Notes under the pieces: model-generated
Databases searched by the model: none
Told to the model about the DNA's origin: nothing
The model's input: the letters and a program-made list of their open reading frames with translations, nothing else
Translations under genes and position numbers: made by a program
Origin: an uncultured Lachnospiraceae bacterium
Lineage (GTDB): Bacteria; Bacillota; Clostridia; Lachnospirales; Lachnospiraceae
Direction: 5' to 3'
Assembly: GCA_910588865.1 (NCBI GenBank)
Contig: CAJUSJ010000002.1
Coordinates: 1 to 64,000, forward strand
Length of the DNA stretch: 64,000 bases
Part shown: positions 24,646 through 35,944 of the stretch, in pieces
Position numbering within the stretch: the first letter of the stretch is position 1
Layout of the letters: each line of letters starts with the position of its first letter

Positions 24646-25593
24646 CTAAACTTCCTTTGGTTCTCCTTCAAATACAGTCCCCGCCTCTATGGGATAGCCT
24701 CTGAGAAAAGCGTCCACTGGCATCCGCTTCTTCCCCTCAGGCTGCAGCTCCAGAAGGGACAGAGCCCCTTTTCCCGTCTTAACCAGAAGGGAGCGGCCAT
24801 CTCCCGCGACCACCTGCCCGCACACGCCCTCGTACTCCTGATCCACAGGAGCTGCCTTCCAGATCTTTAAGGTCTTTCCCTTCCACCTGGTGTAGGTTCC
24901 CGGCCAGGAGTTTAAGCCTCTCACCAGCCGCTCTATGGCCCTGGCTTCCATGGTCCAGTCAATATTTCCCATGGTCTTCTTAAGCATCTTGGCATAGCAG
25001 GTTCCTTCATTGGTCTGGGGCATTGGGGAGATGGTCCCATCCTCAATCTTTTTTAAGGTGGAAATAATCAGTCTGGCTCCTGCCTGACTCAATTTGTCGT
25101 GGAGGCTGTCTCCTGTCTCTTCATCCGTGATGGCCACCGGGGCCTTCTCCAGCATATCTCCGGTGTCGATCCCTTGGTCCATCATCATGGTGGTGACCCC
25201 TGTCTCTTTCTCCCCGTCAATGATGGCCCACTGAATAGGCGCCGCGCCCCGGTACTTTGGAAGCAGGGAGGCATGGACGTTGACGCAGCCCTTTGGCGGG
25301 ATCTCAAGGACTGTCTTGGTAAGGATCTGCCCAAAGGCCACCACTACCATGATATCCGGTGTCAGCCCTTTCAATACCTCCACAAACTCCGGTTCCCGAA
25401 CCTTTAAGGGCTGGTAGACGGAAAGTCCCAGCTCCAGGGCTTTCTCCTTCACCGGCGTCATGAGCACCGCCTTGCCTCTCCCCTTGGGCTTGTCAGGCTG
25501 AGTTACCACCCCCACAACCTGATGCCCCTCTCTCACCAGGGCTTCCAGAACCGGCACCGAAAAGTCAGGGGTTCCCATAAATACGATCCGCAT
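24646..25593 (-). CDS. fmt: Methionyl-tRNA formyltransferase
   Basis: A 315-residue enzyme that formylates Met on initiator tRNA using 10-formyl-tetrahydrofolate. The N-terminal catalytic domain has VFMGTPDFSVP, GVVTQPDKPKGRGK, the active-site stretch NVHASLLPKYRGAAPIQWAI near 107 and TTMMMDQGIDTGDML near 142. The C-terminal tRNA-binding domain starts near 205. The start at 25593 follows GAGGAGGAGTAGG and lies one base after the def stop. Def removes the formyl group again, and fhs some 6 kb upstream in the same run supplies the formyl donor, so the cluster brings the formyl-Met cycle together. Confidence 0.96.
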   Translation of the reverse strand: MRIVFMGTPDFSVPVLEALVREGHQVVGVVTQPDKPKGRGKAVLMTPVKEKALELGLSVYQPLKVREPEFVEVLKGLTPDIMVVVAFGQILTKTVLEIPPKGCVNVHASLLPKYRGAAPIQWAIIDGEKETGVTTMMMDQGIDTGDMLEKAPVAITDEETGDSLHDKLSQAGARLIISTLKKIEDGTISPMPQTNEGTCYAKMLKKTMGNIDWTMEARAIERLVRGLNSWPGTYTRWKGKTLKIWKAAPVDQEYEGVCGQVVAGDGRSLLVKTGKGALSLLELQPEGKKRMPVDAFLRGYPIEAGTVFEGEPKEV

Positions 25594-25594
25594 C

Positions 25595-26077
25595 CTACTC
25601 CTCCTCTTCTTCCAGGTCTTCCACATCCACCAGGTCCCCTTGTACCAAGGAGACGTACAGCTCACCTTTTAAATGATCGCACTCATGGCAGATGGCCCGG
25701 GCAAGCATGCCCTCGCCTTCCAGGATAAACGGCTCCATGTTCTCGTCCAGGGCCCTGACCTTCACCTTGTCCGGCCTTGTGACGATGCCGGACTTGCCCG
25801 GCACGCTTAAGCACCCCTCGTGACCGGTCTGAGTTCCCTCCTCTTCAATGATCTCAGGGTTGATCAGCAGGTACTGATCCCCATCCTCTACGTCGATGAC
25901 CACGATCTGTTTTAAAACCCCTACCTGGGGAGCCGCGAGGCCCACTCCGCAATTCTCGTACATCGTCTCAAACATGTCATCGATCAACTGCGCGGTCCTG
26001 GGGGTCATCTCCTTCACAGGCTTACATTTTTTATATAGAATATCATCTCCGATGGTCCTGACCTGTCTCAATGCCAT
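25595..26077 (-). CDS. def: Peptide deformylase
   Basis: A 160-residue metalloenzyme that removes the N-formyl group from nascent proteins. The three motifs are complete: GVGLAAPQVG near 43, EGCLSVPG near 85 (Cys ligand) and HECDHLKGELY near 130 (two His ligands and Glu). The ATG at 26077 fits the usual MALR... start and has GAGAGG upstream, with a rather long 12-base spacing. An in-frame GTG overlapping the priA stop is an alternative, but lacks a ribosome site. It is directly coupled to fmt. Confidence 0.95.
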   Translation of the reverse strand: MALRQVRTIGDDILYKKCKPVKEMTPRTAQLIDDMFETMYENCGVGLAAPQVGVLKQIVVIDVEDGDQYLLINPEIIEEEGTQTGHEGCLSVPGKSGIVTRPDKVKVRALDENMEPFILEGEGMLARAICHECDHLKGELYVSLVQGDLVDVEDLEEEEE

Positions 26078-26097
26078 TTTTCTATTTATCCTCTCTT

Positions 26098-28314
26098 TCA
26101 CGCGAAATCATACTGCACGGCCACATGTCCGTGCCATGATGCCTGGCGGCTGTTATCGTCCATATGGTTTTTCAATTTTATTAGTATATCATAGTTTTCG
26201 TCTTTCAAGTATAAAATTTTTCTATATATATCATTAACTTTGTAAATTGTGGCCTGGGCAGGGCCGATGATCTGGACGGCCTGTCCCTTCCCGGCTTCCA
26301 TGGCCCACTTGTTTAAGTCTGTCATGGCGGTCTCAAGGGTCTCCTCCTGAGGGCAGGAAGCCAGAACCGCCATCATCTGGCAGGAGGGAGGGTAACGGAG
26401 CATGTCCCGGTACACCATCTCCTTGGCATAAAAGGACTCATAATCCTGGCTGGCGGCGCACTGGATGCTGTAGTGCTCCGGATTGTAAGTCTGGATCAGC
26501 ACCTCCCCCTGCAGCTCCCCCCTTCCCGCTCTTCCGGCGGCCTGGGTCAGCAGCTGGAAGGTCCGCTCACCACACCGGAAATCCGAGGTGTACAGAGACA
26601 GATCCGCGGCCAAAACTCCCACCAGGGTCACGTTTGGAAAATCGTGGCCCTTGACGATCATCTGGGTCCCGATTAGAATATCCGCCCGGCCGTCGGCAAA
26701 GGCGGAAAGGATCTCCTGGTGCCCCCCCTTTTTCGATGTGGTGTCCATGTCCATCCGCAATACCCTGGCCTGAGGAAACATCCTTTTAGTCATCTCCTCG
26801 ATCTTCTGGGTTCCTGTTCCGAACCCCGCGATGTAGGGGGAGCCGCAAGATGGGCACAGGTTCGGCGTCTTCACCTCATATCCACAGTAGTGGCACACCA
26901 GCTTCTGTCCAAAGTGGAGGGTCAGGGTCACGTCACAGTGGGGACACCGGATAGCCTCCCCGCAGGAACGGCAGGATACAAAGCTGGCATACCCTCTTCG
27001 GTTCATGAACAGCATGGTCTGCTGCCCCCTTTCCAGGCGTTTGGTCATGGCCTCCTGGAGTCCGCGGCTGAATATGGACCGGTTGCCGCTTTTTAACTCT
27101 TCCCGAAGGTCTATGACCTGGACATTTGCCATGCGGGAAGCCTCCTTGGCCCGCTTTGTCAGCTGGTACATACCGTACTCTCCCCTCAAGGCCCTGGAAT
27201 AGGCCTCCAAAGACGGGGTGGCGGAGCCAAGCACCAGGGCGGCGTCATTCATCTCAGCCAGGTGCTCAGCCGTCTCCCTGGCGTGATATCTGGGCGAAAT
27301 CTCGCTTTTGTAGGCAGTCTCGTGTTCCTCATCAATGATGATCAGCCCTAAGTCGGAAAATGGAGTAAACAACGCGGACCTGGGGCCGATCATGATCCGC
27401 GCCTCCCCGCTTCTGGCCCTCTCAAACTGATCATACCTCTCACCAGCGGACATGCGGGAATTGATGATGGATACCAGACCGCCAAACCGGCTGTAAAACC
27501 GCATGACCGTCTGATAGGTCAAAGCGATCTCCGGGATCAGGACGATGACCTGCCTTCCCTTTTGAAGGACATGGCTGATCATCTCCATGTATACCTCTGT
27601 CTTGCCGCTGCCTGTCACCCCGTAGACAAGGGCCTTCTCCCGGATGCCTTTGTCATAGCGGTCCCTAAACTCAGCGGCGATCCGGCTCTGCTCCTGGTTG
27701 AGCGAGATGTCCCCGGCAGCCGCATCCCCCTGGATTCTGGGATTTCTAAAAACCGTCTCACTTACCAGGGCGATGAGGCCTTTCTCAGCCATGGGCTTTA
27801 AGGTGGCCGGGGATAAGTTCATCTGATCCATGGCCACCTGCCACGGGATCTCCATCCCGTCGGCCAGGGCCAGGAGAAGCCGTTCCCTTGCTTTGTAGTG
27901 CTTTCTGCCTGCCTCCCTGGCTGCCTCCAGGGTCTCCTCCCTTGTGAGAAGGCGGCGGATAAACCGGGCCTGCTTCTGCTTAACCTTCTGTTTTACCGGG
28001 AGCACGGTCTTCAGGGCCTGGTTCATGGTGGAACCATACCTCTCCTTCATCCACCAGGCAAGCTGAATCAGCTGGGACTCTGCCGTCACGCTTCCGGCAA
28101 CAACCCCAGCCACTGGTTTAATACGCTCCTTGTCAAACTCCTCCTTCTCAGTCAGTCCCACCACATAGCCTTTTCTTAAACGGTTGCCCGCGCCGAAAGG
28201 AATCTCCACCTGTGTGCCCGCCTGGATCTGATCCTCCAACTCAGGGGGAATCCGGTACTGGAACGTCTTATCCAATTTTTCATGAGAAATATCAATGATG
28301 ATATTGGCATACAT
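26098..28314 (-). CDS. priA: Primosomal protein N' (replication restart helicase)
   Basis: A 738-residue DEAH-type helicase that reloads the replisome at stalled forks. It has an N-terminal DNA-binding domain (about 1-105), the Walker A VTGSGKTEVY near 235, DEEH in LGLIIIDEEHETAYK near 325, eight zinc-ligand cysteines between about 440 and 485 (CRSCGEAIRCPHCD, CHYCG, CPSCGS), and the helicase motif QAAGRAGRG. Its start overlaps the end of murF by 23 bases. The placement between murF and def is a conserved Firmicute arrangement. Confidence 0.96.
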   Translation of the reverse strand: MYANIIIDISHEKLDKTFQYRIPPELEDQIQAGTQVEIPFGAGNRLRKGYVVGLTEKEEFDKERIKPVAGVVAGSVTAESQLIQLAWWMKERYGSTMNQALKTVLPVKQKVKQKQARFIRRLLTREETLEAAREAGRKHYKARERLLLALADGMEIPWQVAMDQMNLSPATLKPMAEKGLIALVSETVFRNPRIQGDAAAGDISLNQEQSRIAAEFRDRYDKGIREKALVYGVTGSGKTEVYMEMISHVLQKGRQVIVLIPEIALTYQTVMRFYSRFGGLVSIINSRMSAGERYDQFERARSGEARIMIGPRSALFTPFSDLGLIIIDEEHETAYKSEISPRYHARETAEHLAEMNDAALVLGSATPSLEAYSRALRGEYGMYQLTKRAKEASRMANVQVIDLREELKSGNRSIFSRGLQEAMTKRLERGQQTMLFMNRRGYASFVSCRSCGEAIRCPHCDVTLTLHFGQKLVCHYCGYEVKTPNLCPSCGSPYIAGFGTGTQKIEEMTKRMFPQARVLRMDMDTTSKKGGHQEILSAFADGRADILIGTQMIVKGHDFPNVTLVGVLAADLSLYTSDFRCGERTFQLLTQAAGRAGRGELQGEVLIQTYNPEHYSIQCAASQDYESFYAKEMVYRDMLRYPPSCQMMAVLASCPQEETLETAMTDLNKWAMEAGKGQAVQIIGPAQATIYKVNDIYRKILYLKDENYDILIKLKNHMDDNSRQASWHGHVAVQYDFA

Positions 28315-29674
28315 GCTGTGCCACTTCTCCTAACTTCATGCTGTTGGAGCCTTTTAACAGAACAGCGTCTCCTTCTCTCAGCTGACCCAGAAGATACCGC
28401 TCCAGCTCCTCTCTATCCTGAAAATGGACAGTCAACAGTCCGGGACAAGCCTTAATGGCCCCAGCCCCAATCGCTTCTGCCAGACTGCCGTAGGTCACAA
28501 GGAGATCGATACGGCTCTCTCCCACATACTCTCCCACCTCCCGGTGGAACCTCTCCTCCTCTTCCCCCAGCTCCTTCATATCCGCCAAAACCGCGATCCT
28601 CCTGCCGGTTCTGTCCAGGGAAGACAGGATGTCAATGGCCCCTTTCATGGAAACAGGGCTGGCATTGTAGGTGTCGTCAATAAACAGAATTCCGTCCCTC
28701 TCATACCGCTGCTGCCGGCCCTGGTACCCTTCAAATGTCTCAAGAGACGCGGCCGCCCCTTCTAAGTCCACTCCGTTTAGATCCGCCGCCGCCAGGGCCG
28801 CCAGGGCATTGCCTACCTGGTGTTTTCCCATGACTCTCAGCTTAACAGGAACTTTCTTCCCGGGGCACACCGCGGTGAAGGAAGGATAGCCGTCCTTGAT
28901 CCGGATCTCTTCCGCCCTATAGTCACAGTGTTCTCCTGTGCCGTAGTACACGGTTGAGCATCCCTCTTTTGCCCCGGCCCGGGCCAGCCAGGGATCGTCT
29001 CCATTGAGGATCAGGGTTCCTCCCGGCTTTAGCCCATCCTGGATGGACATCTTTTCCCGGTAAATATTCTCCTGGCTTCCCAGCTGTCCTATGTGGGTAA
29101 CCCCGATGTTGGTGATCACAGCCATGTCGGGACAGGCGATCCGGGCGATCACCGTCATCTCCCCCGGCTCGCTCATGCCCAGCTCAATAACCGCTATCTC
29201 GTCGGATCCCCCGATCTTTGACAAGGTTACCGGAACCCCTACCTGGCTGTTATAATTTCCCGGTGTCTTAAATACCCTGCGCCTGGCCGACAAAGCCGCC
29301 GCCACCATCTCCCTGGTGGTTGTCTTGCCCACGCTCCCGGTGATTCCGATAATGGGAAGACTTAAGCGGCGGCGGTACCATCTTCCAATATCCTGGAGAG
29401 CCTTTTTTGTGTCCTCCACCTGGATCCACACCCCTCCGGCTCCCTGAGGAGCCTGGGAATGCTCACTGGTAAGGGCCGCCGCCGCCCCGTTGGCGAAGGC
29501 CTGGTTTATAAAACAATGGGCATCCACTTTTTCCCCAATAAGGGGAACGAACAGATCGTTCCCCTCCATGGTGTTGGAATTCAGGCTGATGTGTTTTACA
29601 GGCGTTTCGGGATCTCCCAGAAGAAGCCTCCCGCCGCAGGCCTGAGCAAGCTGTCTGGCTGTCATATGTTCCAT
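28292..29674 (-). CDS. murF: UDP-MurNAc-tripeptide--D-Ala-D-Ala ligase
   Basis: A 460-residue Mur ligase that adds D-Ala-D-Ala to UDP-MurNAc-tripeptide in the cytoplasm, the last soluble step of peptidoglycan precursor synthesis. Features are the N-terminal Mur domain (about 1-90), the ATP loop GITGSVGKTTTREM near 108, NDDP in LILNGDDPWLAR and the C-terminal DDTYNASP near 330. The ATG at 29674 has GGGAGG six bases upstream; a GTG one codon earlier is an alternative. It overlaps the murE stop by a single base (TGATG), so translation is probably coupled. Confidence 0.96.
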   Translation of the reverse strand: MEHMTARQLAQACGGRLLLGDPETPVKHISLNSNTMEGNDLFVPLIGEKVDAHCFINQAFANGAAAALTSEHSQAPQGAGGVWIQVEDTKKALQDIGRWYRRRLSLPIIGITGSVGKTTTREMVAAALSARRRVFKTPGNYNSQVGVPVTLSKIGGSDEIAVIELGMSEPGEMTVIARIACPDMAVITNIGVTHIGQLGSQENIYREKMSIQDGLKPGGTLILNGDDPWLARAGAKEGCSTVYYGTGEHCDYRAEEIRIKDGYPSFTAVCPGKKVPVKLRVMGKHQVGNALAALAAADLNGVDLEGAAASLETFEGYQGRQQRYERDGILFIDDTYNASPVSMKGAIDILSSLDRTGRRIAVLADMKELGEEEERFHREVGEYVGESRIDLLVTYGSLAEAIGAGAIKACPGLLTVHFQDREELERYLLGQLREGDAVLLKGSNSMKLGEVAQHVCQYHH

Positions 29675-31161
29675 CACATGCCTCCCTGTTCCAGTTTCGT
29701 AATAATCTCTTTGATGACCTGACGGTCCAAAAACGGATGCCGAACCCCGTTGACCTCCTGGTAATCCTCATGGCCTTTTCCGATGACCGCGATCATATCC
29801 CCCGGCTGGGCGTGAGTGATGCTGTACTGGATAGCCTCCCTGCGGTCCGGGATCTCCACATAAGCTCCGCCTGTCTTCTCAATGCTTCCTCGGATATCCG
29901 CGATAATATCCTCCGGCTTCTCGTACCTGGAGTTGTCGGAGGTGACGACGCACAGATCCGCCAGCTTTCCGCCGATCTCTCCCATGGAGTAACGCCGGTC
30001 CTTTGACCGGTTGCCTCCGCAGCCAAACACACACACCAGACGTCTTGGGTGGTAATCCCTTAAGGTGTTCAGAAGGCTTTCCATGCTCACCGCGTTGTGG
30101 GCATAGTCTACGATGACCGTGAACTTTGCCGACGTGTGGACGATCTCCATCCGGCCGTTTACATAGATGTGCTCCAGCCCATGACAGATGGCTTCCTGAG
30201 GAAGCTTTAGCAGACCGCACAGGCACACTGCCGCCATGGCGTTATATACGTTGAACCTTCCCGGTATGTTCACCTTCACATCCAGATTCGCCTGCCCGCC
30301 CACAAGGAATTCCAGGCCCACAAAATCCGGCTCCCTCACATACCGGATATCTGAGGCCCTGAAGTCCGCCGGGTTATCCAGGCTGTAGGTTCGTATTTTA
30401 CAGGTCCGTCCTTTTGTGATCTCCTGAAAATGCTCATCGTCCCTGTTCACAAGGCCCACTCCGCACAAGTCCAGCAGTCTGGACTTGCAGCTTAAGTACT
30501 CATCAAAATCCGCGTGTTCATCAGGCCCGATATGGTCTCTGGAGATGTTGGTGAAGATCCCGTAATCAAAAGAAATCCCATCCACCCGGTGCATCTTCAG
30601 CCCCTGGGAGGACACCTCCATGATCATGTACTCACAGCCCTCTTCCACCATTTTCGCGAAATACTGGTGAAGCTCATAGGACTCCGGCGTGGTGTTTATG
30701 GTAGGCCAGGTCCTGTCTCCGATGACAGCCCCAGCGGTGCCGATCAGCCCTGCCTTTTTCCCCGCTGCCTCCAAAATCGCCTTGATCATATAGGTGGTAG
30801 TGGTTTTCCCCTTGGTCCCTGTGACGCCGATGCAGGTCAGCTTCCGGGCGGGATAGCCGAACCTGGCGGCAGACAGGTGGGCTAATGCCTCCCTGGCGTT
30901 ATCCACCTTAAAAACAGTGACTCCCTCCGGCAGGGCACAGGGCAGGTCTTCAAGCTCCTTTTCCACCACAAGGACAGTGACGCCTGCCTCGAGAACCTGG
31001 GGGATATAGTCGTGGGAATCCCTTCTGGAGCCCTTCATGCACACAAACACCCCATCCGGAACCGCTTTTCTGGAATCATATACTACCTCCCGGACCGACG
31101 CGTCCCGGTCCCCGGCCAGAAGGGTGTACGATAGTTTGCTCAGGCTTTCTGATATCTTCAT
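29674..31161 (-). CDS. murE: UDP-MurNAc-L-Ala-D-Glu--diamino acid ligase
   Basis: A 495-residue Mur ligase that adds the third residue of the stem peptide. It has the ATP loop IGVTGTKGKTTTTYM near 110, the carbamylated-Lys region, and a C-terminal domain with the specificity motif DNSRYEKPEDI near 405. The usual meso-diaminopimelate signature is DNPR; here Pro is Ser but the diagnostic Arg is kept, so meso-DAP is the likely substrate. The ATG at 31161 follows GGAGGAAGG; a TTG four codons upstream is rejected. It lies 15 bases after fhs. Confidence 0.95.
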   Translation of the reverse strand: MKISESLSKLSYTLLAGDRDASVREVVYDSRKAVPDGVFVCMKGSRRDSHDYIPQVLEAGVTVLVVEKELEDLPCALPEGVTVFKVDNAREALAHLSAARFGYPARKLTCIGVTGTKGKTTTTYMIKAILEAAGKKAGLIGTAGAVIGDRTWPTINTTPESYELHQYFAKMVEEGCEYMIMEVSSQGLKMHRVDGISFDYGIFTNISRDHIGPDEHADFDEYLSCKSRLLDLCGVGLVNRDDEHFQEITKGRTCKIRTYSLDNPADFRASDIRYVREPDFVGLEFLVGGQANLDVKVNIPGRFNVYNAMAAVCLCGLLKLPQEAICHGLEHIYVNGRMEIVHTSAKFTVIVDYAHNAVSMESLLNTLRDYHPRRLVCVFGCGGNRSKDRRYSMGEIGGKLADLCVVTSDNSRYEKPEDIIADIRGSIEKTGGAYVEIPDRREAIQYSITHAQPGDMIAVIGKGHEDYQEVNGVRHPFLDRQVIKEIITKLEQGGM

Positions 31162-31175
31162 GCCTTCCTCCAAAT

Positions 31176-32846
31176 TTAGAATAATCCGGTAATGGCTCCC
31201 TCTTCGTTGACGTCAATATTGTCTGCCGCCGGCTTTTTGGGAAGTCCCGGCATGGTCATAATGGCTCCCGTAAGGACTACCACAAAGCCCGCTCCCGCGG
31301 ACACATAGGCGTCTCTCACATTGATGGAGAATCCAGTTGGCCGTCCCAATTTGTTCTGGTCATCTGACAAGGAGTACTGGGTCTTGGCCATGCATACCGG
31401 CAAATCGCCAAAGCCCATATCCGTGATCTTCTGAAGGGCCTTCTTTGCCGCGGGAACATAGGTGACGCCGTCCGCGCCGTAGATCTCCCTGGCTACTGTG
31501 GCGATCTTGTCTTCCAGACTCATGTCGTCGGGATACAGCGGCCTGTAGTGGCTCTCCCTGGTCTCTAAGGTGGCGATCACCTTTTCCGCCAGAGCCCTGC
31601 CGCCCTCGCCGCCCTTGGCCCATACCTCTGACAGCGCGAACTCACAGCCCTTACCCTCACAAAACTCTTTAATATATGCATATTCCGCCTCAGTATCCGA
31701 GGTGAACGAATTCAGGGTCACCACCACCGGAACTCCGTATTTCTGGATGTTCTCGATGTGTTTTTCCAGATTGACAATGCCTTTCTTAAGAGCCTCTAAG
31801 TTCTCGGTCCCAAGATCCGCCTTGGCCACGCCTCCGTTGTACTTTAAGGCCCTCACAGTGGCCACCAGCACTACCGCGTCTGGTTTCAGCCCTGCTTTGC
31901 GGCACTTTATGTCAAGGAATTTCTCGGCCCCAAGATCCGCTCCGAAACCGGCTTCCGTCACCACAATATCAGCCAGCTTCAACGCGGTCTTTGTGGCCCG
32001 CACGCTGTTGCAGCCGTGGGCAATGTTCGCGAAGGGACCTCCGTGAACCACAGCGCCTGTGTGCTCTAAGGTCTGGATCAGGTTGGGCTTGATGGCATCC
32101 TTTAAAAGCGCCGCCATGGCACCCACTCCGTTGAGATCTTTCGCGGTTACCGGCTCCCCGGCGTAATTGTAAGCCACAATGATCTTTCCCAGCCTGTCCT
32201 TCAGATCCGCCATGTCATCGGCCAGACACAGGATCGCCATGATCTCCGAGGCCACGGTGATGACAAAATGATCCTCTCTCACCACGCCGTCAGCCTTAGC
32301 GCCCAGGCCTACCACCACGTTCCTGAGGACACGGTCATTCATATCCAGACATCTCTTCCACAGAATCTGCCGTGTGTCAATGTTCAGGGCATTGCCCTGC
32401 TGGATATGGTTGTCAAGAAGGGCCGCCAGAAGGTTGTTGGCAGAAGTGATGGCGTGGAAGTCGCCGGTAAAATGGAGGTTTAAATCTTCCATGGGGACCA
32501 CCTGGGCATAACCGCCGCCAGCCGCGCCCCCCTTGATTCCAAAGCAGGGCCCCAGGGACGGCTCTCTGAGAGCGATCAGGGTCTTCTTTCCCAGCTTTGA
32601 CAGGGCGTCTCCCAAGCCTACGCTGGTAGTGGTCTTGCCCTCGCCGGCCGGCGTGGGGTTGATGGCCGTCACCAGCACCAGCTTGGCGCTTGGACGGTCT
32701 TTCACCTCATCCCACAGATCATCAGTGAGTTTGGCCTTGTATTTTCCGTAGAGTTCCAGGTCATCTTCCTTAATGCCGTAAGCGGCCGCCACTTCTTTGA
32801 TCGGCAGCATGGTTGCTTCCTGAGCGATCTGAATGTCTGTCTTCAT
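31176..32846 (-). CDS. fhs: Formate--tetrahydrofolate ligase
   Basis: A 556-residue enzyme that makes 10-formyl-THF from formate, THF and ATP, feeding purine synthesis, fMet-tRNA formation and, in acetogens, the Wood-Ljungdahl methyl branch. Motifs are the ATP loop [18 protein letters not shown] near 67, [23 protein letters not shown] near 97 (only partly quoted in the family pattern as EPSLGP and [11 protein letters not shown]), and [18 protein letters not shown] near 480. The ATG two codons inside the longest frame is used because it has the better spacing to AGGAGG. No other Wood-Ljungdahl gene is nearby, so acetogenesis cannot be concluded. Confidence 0.97.
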   Translation of the reverse strand: MKTDIQIAQEATMLPIKEVAAAYGIKEDDLELYGKYKAKLTDDLWDEVKDRPSAKLVLVTAINPTPAGEGKTTTSVGLGDALSKLGKKTLIALREPSLGPCFGIKGGAAGGGYAQVVPMEDLNLHFTGDFHAITSANNLLAALLDNHIQQGNALNIDTRQILWKRCLDMNDRVLRNVVVGLGAKADGVVREDHFVITVASEIMAILCLADDMADLKDRLGKIIVAYNYAGEPVTAKDLNGVGAMAALLKDAIKPNLIQTLEHTGAVVHGGPFANIAHGCNSVRATKTALKLADIVVTEAGFGADLGAEKFLDIKCRKAGLKPDAVVLVATVRALKYNGGVAKADLGTENLEALKKGIVNLEKHIENIQKYGVPVVVTLNSFTSDTEAEYAYIKEFCEGKGCEFALSEVWAKGGEGGRALAEKVIATLETRESHYRPLYPDDMSLEDKIATVAREIYGADGVTYVPAAKKALQKITDMGFGDLPVCMAKTQYSLSDDQNKLGRPTGFSINVRDAYVSAGAGFVVVLTGAIMTMPGLPKKPAADNIDVNEEGAITGLF

Positions 32847-32862
32847 GTACATTTTCCTCCTT

Positions 32863-35859
32863 TTATAGGTCCTGTGTCAACAGGTCTTCAAACTCTTCCA
32901 TAGTCATCAAAACTTTCCTGGGCTTCGTTCCCTCTTCTTCTCCCACCACTCCCGCTTCTGCCAGCTGATCCATGATCCTGGCGGCGCGGTTGAAGCCGAT
33001 CTTGTACATCCTCTGGAGCATCCCGATGGAAGCCTTGTCTTTCTCTATGATGAATTTGCCTGCCTGTTCAAAATATTCATCCCGGCCATTGTTCTTCTGT
33101 TCCGGGGAAGCGGCGGCAGCCGGAACCGCCATCCTGCTCTCAATATCGGTCCGGTACTCCGGCGCTGAGTTCTGAGCTGTGAGAAATTCCACCACCGCCG
33201 CCACCTCCTGGTCTGACACAAAAGCGCCCTGGACCCTCTGAGGCTTGGGAATTCCCGATGGATAAAACAGCATATCACCCTTCCCCAGTAGCTTCTCTGC
33301 CCCGTACATGTCGATAATGGTCCTGGAATCCACTCCCGACGACACGGCAAAGGCAATCCTGGAGGGCACATTGGCCTTGATCAGTCCTGTGATAACATTG
33401 ACCGAAGGCCTCTGGGTGGCAATAACAAGATGGATCCCCGCCGCCCTGGCAAGCTGCGCCAGACGGCAGATGGCATCCTCCACCTCACCGGGCGAAACCA
33501 TCATCAGGTCCGCCAGCTCGTCCACGATAATGACGATCTGAGGCATCTTCTCCGGCTTGTTCTCATCTTCAATATCCTTGATCCTCTCAATCTTGGCGTT
33601 ATACCCATCTAAGTTTCTCACGCCGTACTGGGCAAACTTGTCGTAGCGGCTCATCATCTCCGCGACCGCCCAGTTTAGAGCCCCGGAAGCCTTCTTGGGG
33701 TCTGTGACCACAGGGATCAGCAGGTGCGGGATGCCGTTGTAGGCGCTTAATTCCACAACCTTTGGATCCACCATGATCATCTTCACGTCGTCCGGACTTG
33801 CCTTGTAGAGTATACTCATAATCAGGGTATTAATGCACACGGACTTGCCGGAGCCGGTCGCGCCCGCGATCAGAAGATGGGGCATCTTGGCGATATTGGT
33901 CACCACCACCTGACCTCCGATGTCTTTGCCCACGGCAAAGGACAATCTGGATGACGCCTTCTTAAATTCTTCTGATTCAAAGATCTCTCTCAAATATACG
34001 GTCACATTCTCCTTGTTGGGCACCTCGATGCCTACCGCGGATTTTCCCGGGATCGGTGCCTCAATGCGGATATCCGCCGCGGCCAGGCTCAGCTTGATGT
34101 CATCCGCCAGTCCCACGATCTTGCTGACTTTCACACCCTGTTCCGGATGGAGCTCATACCGGGTCACCGCGGGGCCGCAGCTGATGTTGGTGACCGTGAC
34201 TCCCACCCCGAAATTCTTAAGGGTCTGCTGCAGCTTGATGGCCGTGTCTTTGTATTCCTGCTCTGAGTAGGCTCCGGCAGGCCTGGATCCCCGGTTTAAA
34301 AGGCTTACCGGCGGGAACAGGTATTCCCTCTTTACGGTCTCCTTCTGCCGGATCTGTGCCGCAAGGCTCAGCGCGTCTGTGCCTTCTGACTCTTTTATCT
34401 CCTGCCGCCTGGATTCCAGTTTCTTTTTCAGGGCCTGGGTGTCGCTCTCAATGATCTTTCCCGTGGCTGTCACCACCCGCTTTGTCTCCTCCGGAATCTC
34501 AAAGTCATCCGTGATCCTTGTGGACACCTCAGGTTCCCCGGGAAGCTCCGGCACCCAGCTGGTAACTTCCTCCGGCATAAGTTCCTCCGCGGGCTCCGGA
34601 TCATCAAAATACCAGTCCTCCGTCTCCTGGGCGGGCGGGGTGTCCCCATAGGACTCCCCTGTGTACAACTCTTCCTCAAATCCATCAGCCGGTTTTGGGC
34701 TGTACAGTTCTTCCTGAACCTTTCCCCCGAACCGGGTCCCGTAACCAGGGCCCGGTCCCTCCATCTCTTCCTGCCGTATACTGATGTTTTCCAGGCCTTC
34801 CTCCGCCATGGCCTGATCCGCCGCCTCCTGCCAAGCGGCCCTCAACGCCTCGTGGACAACGATCACATCCTCGTCGTCAAAGGGCACGCTGTCTTCCTCC
34901 TCATCTATGTAATCCGGCGGCAGGTTGATCTTGCCTGTAAACACATCCTCCTGGCGGTCCGCCTCCGGCGGCATGTCCTTTAAAGCTGTCTCGGGAACCG
35001 CCTTGGTCACAGGCTGCCGACTCTCCTCCTCAAAATCTTCCGGCTGGTCATAGAATGGTTCTTCCGGATACTCCTCCTTAGCCTGTCCCAGTTTGGTGGA
35101 GCTTAAGTTGACTCCTCTTACCCGCTGCTCTTCCCTCAGACGGTTTTTCTCTTCTCTCTTTTCTTCCCTCCGAACCCGCCTGCGGTCCGCATCCTCCCTG
35201 GCGTACTGATAGGCCCTTCCGCCGCCTCTCTTCACCACCGCGACCAGGGAGCGCTCTGTGACGCAGACGCAGCAGATGACCAGGATCACCAGGAGAAGGA
35301 GATAGGTTCCCACAACTCCCACCGCGGAACCCAGCCCCTGAGCCAGGACACCGCCTACAAACCCGCCTCCCACGCCTTTTTCCGATGACCGCGCGAAGGC
35401 ATCCACGATCTTCTGCCCGTCTTTGTACCCGCCTCCAAACAGCATCTCTGACAGTCCGCACAGAGCCAGGGTACCCACCACCGCGGCCCCGATCTTCAAA
35501 GCCGCGATAGGGTTCCCCTGATTGGACATGGCGAAACAGGTTCCTACAAACAAAAGAACAGGTGCAACAAAGCCAATCATCCCAAAGATTCCCAACTGCA
35601 CCTTTCTCAGATAATCTCCTGCTACACCACACAAATGAAAGTTACTTAAAAATAACAGCACCGCCAGGGCAAAAGACGCTATCAGAAGCACCTCTTCCCT
35701 CATAAACCCCTGTTCCGGCTCCGGCTCGTAATCCTGTCTCCGCCCCTGAGCCTGTTTCCTGGCCTGGGACGTCTGTGCCCTGTTTTTTGTCTGGGTTCTT
35801 GCCTTTGACGCCGGGGTCTTCTTTGCGGTTACCTTACTGTTTTTTGCTGCCTGAGCCAC
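32863..35859 (-). CDS. ftsK: DNA translocase FtsK/SpoIIIE
   Basis: A 998-residue membrane-anchored DNA pump that clears chromosomes from the division or sporulation septum. The N-terminus is basic and Ala/Lys/Gln-rich, followed by four membrane helices between about 55 and 205. An acidic linker of about 300 residues follows. The motor domain starts near 510 ([12 protein letters not shown]), with Walker [16 protein letters not shown] near 670, Walker [13 protein letters not shown] near 775 and the winged-helix gamma domain at the C-terminus ([15 protein letters not shown]). The start codon is GTG with AGGAGG ten bases before it. Confidence 0.96.
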   Translation of the reverse strand: MAQAAKNSKVTAKKTPASKARTQTKNRAQTSQARKQAQGRRQDYEPEPEQGFMREEVLLIASFALAVLLFLSNFHLCGVAGDYLRKVQLGIFGMIGFVAPVLLFVGTCFAMSNQGNPIAALKIGAAVVGTLALCGLSEMLFGGGYKDGQKIVDAFARSSEKGVGGGFVGGVLAQGLGSAVGVVGTYLLLLVILVICCVCVTERSLVAVVKRGGGRAYQYAREDADRRRVRREEKREEKNRLREEQRVRGVNLSSTKLGQAKEEYPEEPFYDQPEDFEEESRQPVTKAVPETALKDMPPEADRQEDVFTGKINLPPDYIDEEEDSVPFDDEDVIVVHEALRAAWQEAADQAMAEEGLENISIRQEEMEGPGPGYGTRFGGKVQEELYSPKPADGFEEELYTGESYGDTPPAQETEDWYFDDPEPAEELMPEEVTSWVPELPGEPEVSTRITDDFEIPEETKRVVTATGKIIESDTQALKKKLESRRQEIKESEGTDALSLAAQIRQKETVKREYLFPPVSLLNRGSRPAGAYSEQEYKDTAIKLQQTLKNFGVGVTVTNISCGPAVTRYELHPEQGVKVSKIVGLADDIKLSLAAADIRIEAPIPGKSAVGIEVPNKENVTVYLREIFESEEFKKASSRLSFAVGKDIGGQVVVTNIAKMPHLLIAGATGSGKSVCINTLIMSILYKASPDDVKMIMVDPKVVELSAYNGIPHLLIPVVTDPKKASGALNWAVAEMMSRYDKFAQYGVRNLDGYNAKIERIKDIEDENKPEKMPQIVIIVDELADLMMVSPGEVEDAICRLAQLARAAGIHLVIATQRPSVNVITGLIKANVPSRIAFAVSSGVDSRTIIDMYGAEKLLGKGDMLFYPSGIPKPQRVQGAFVSDQEVAAVVEFLTAQNSAPEYRTDIESRMAVPAAAASPEQKNNGRDEYFEQAGKFIIEKDKASIGMLQRMYKIGFNRAARIMDQLAEAGVVGEEEGTKPRKVLMTMEEFEDLLTQDL

Positions 35860-35944
35860 CAGTTTTATGCCTCCTTACAAATTCCTCTTTCTTTTCAATG
35901 AAGATAGTATACAAAAAAATGGGAGAAATTGCAAGGACATAGAA

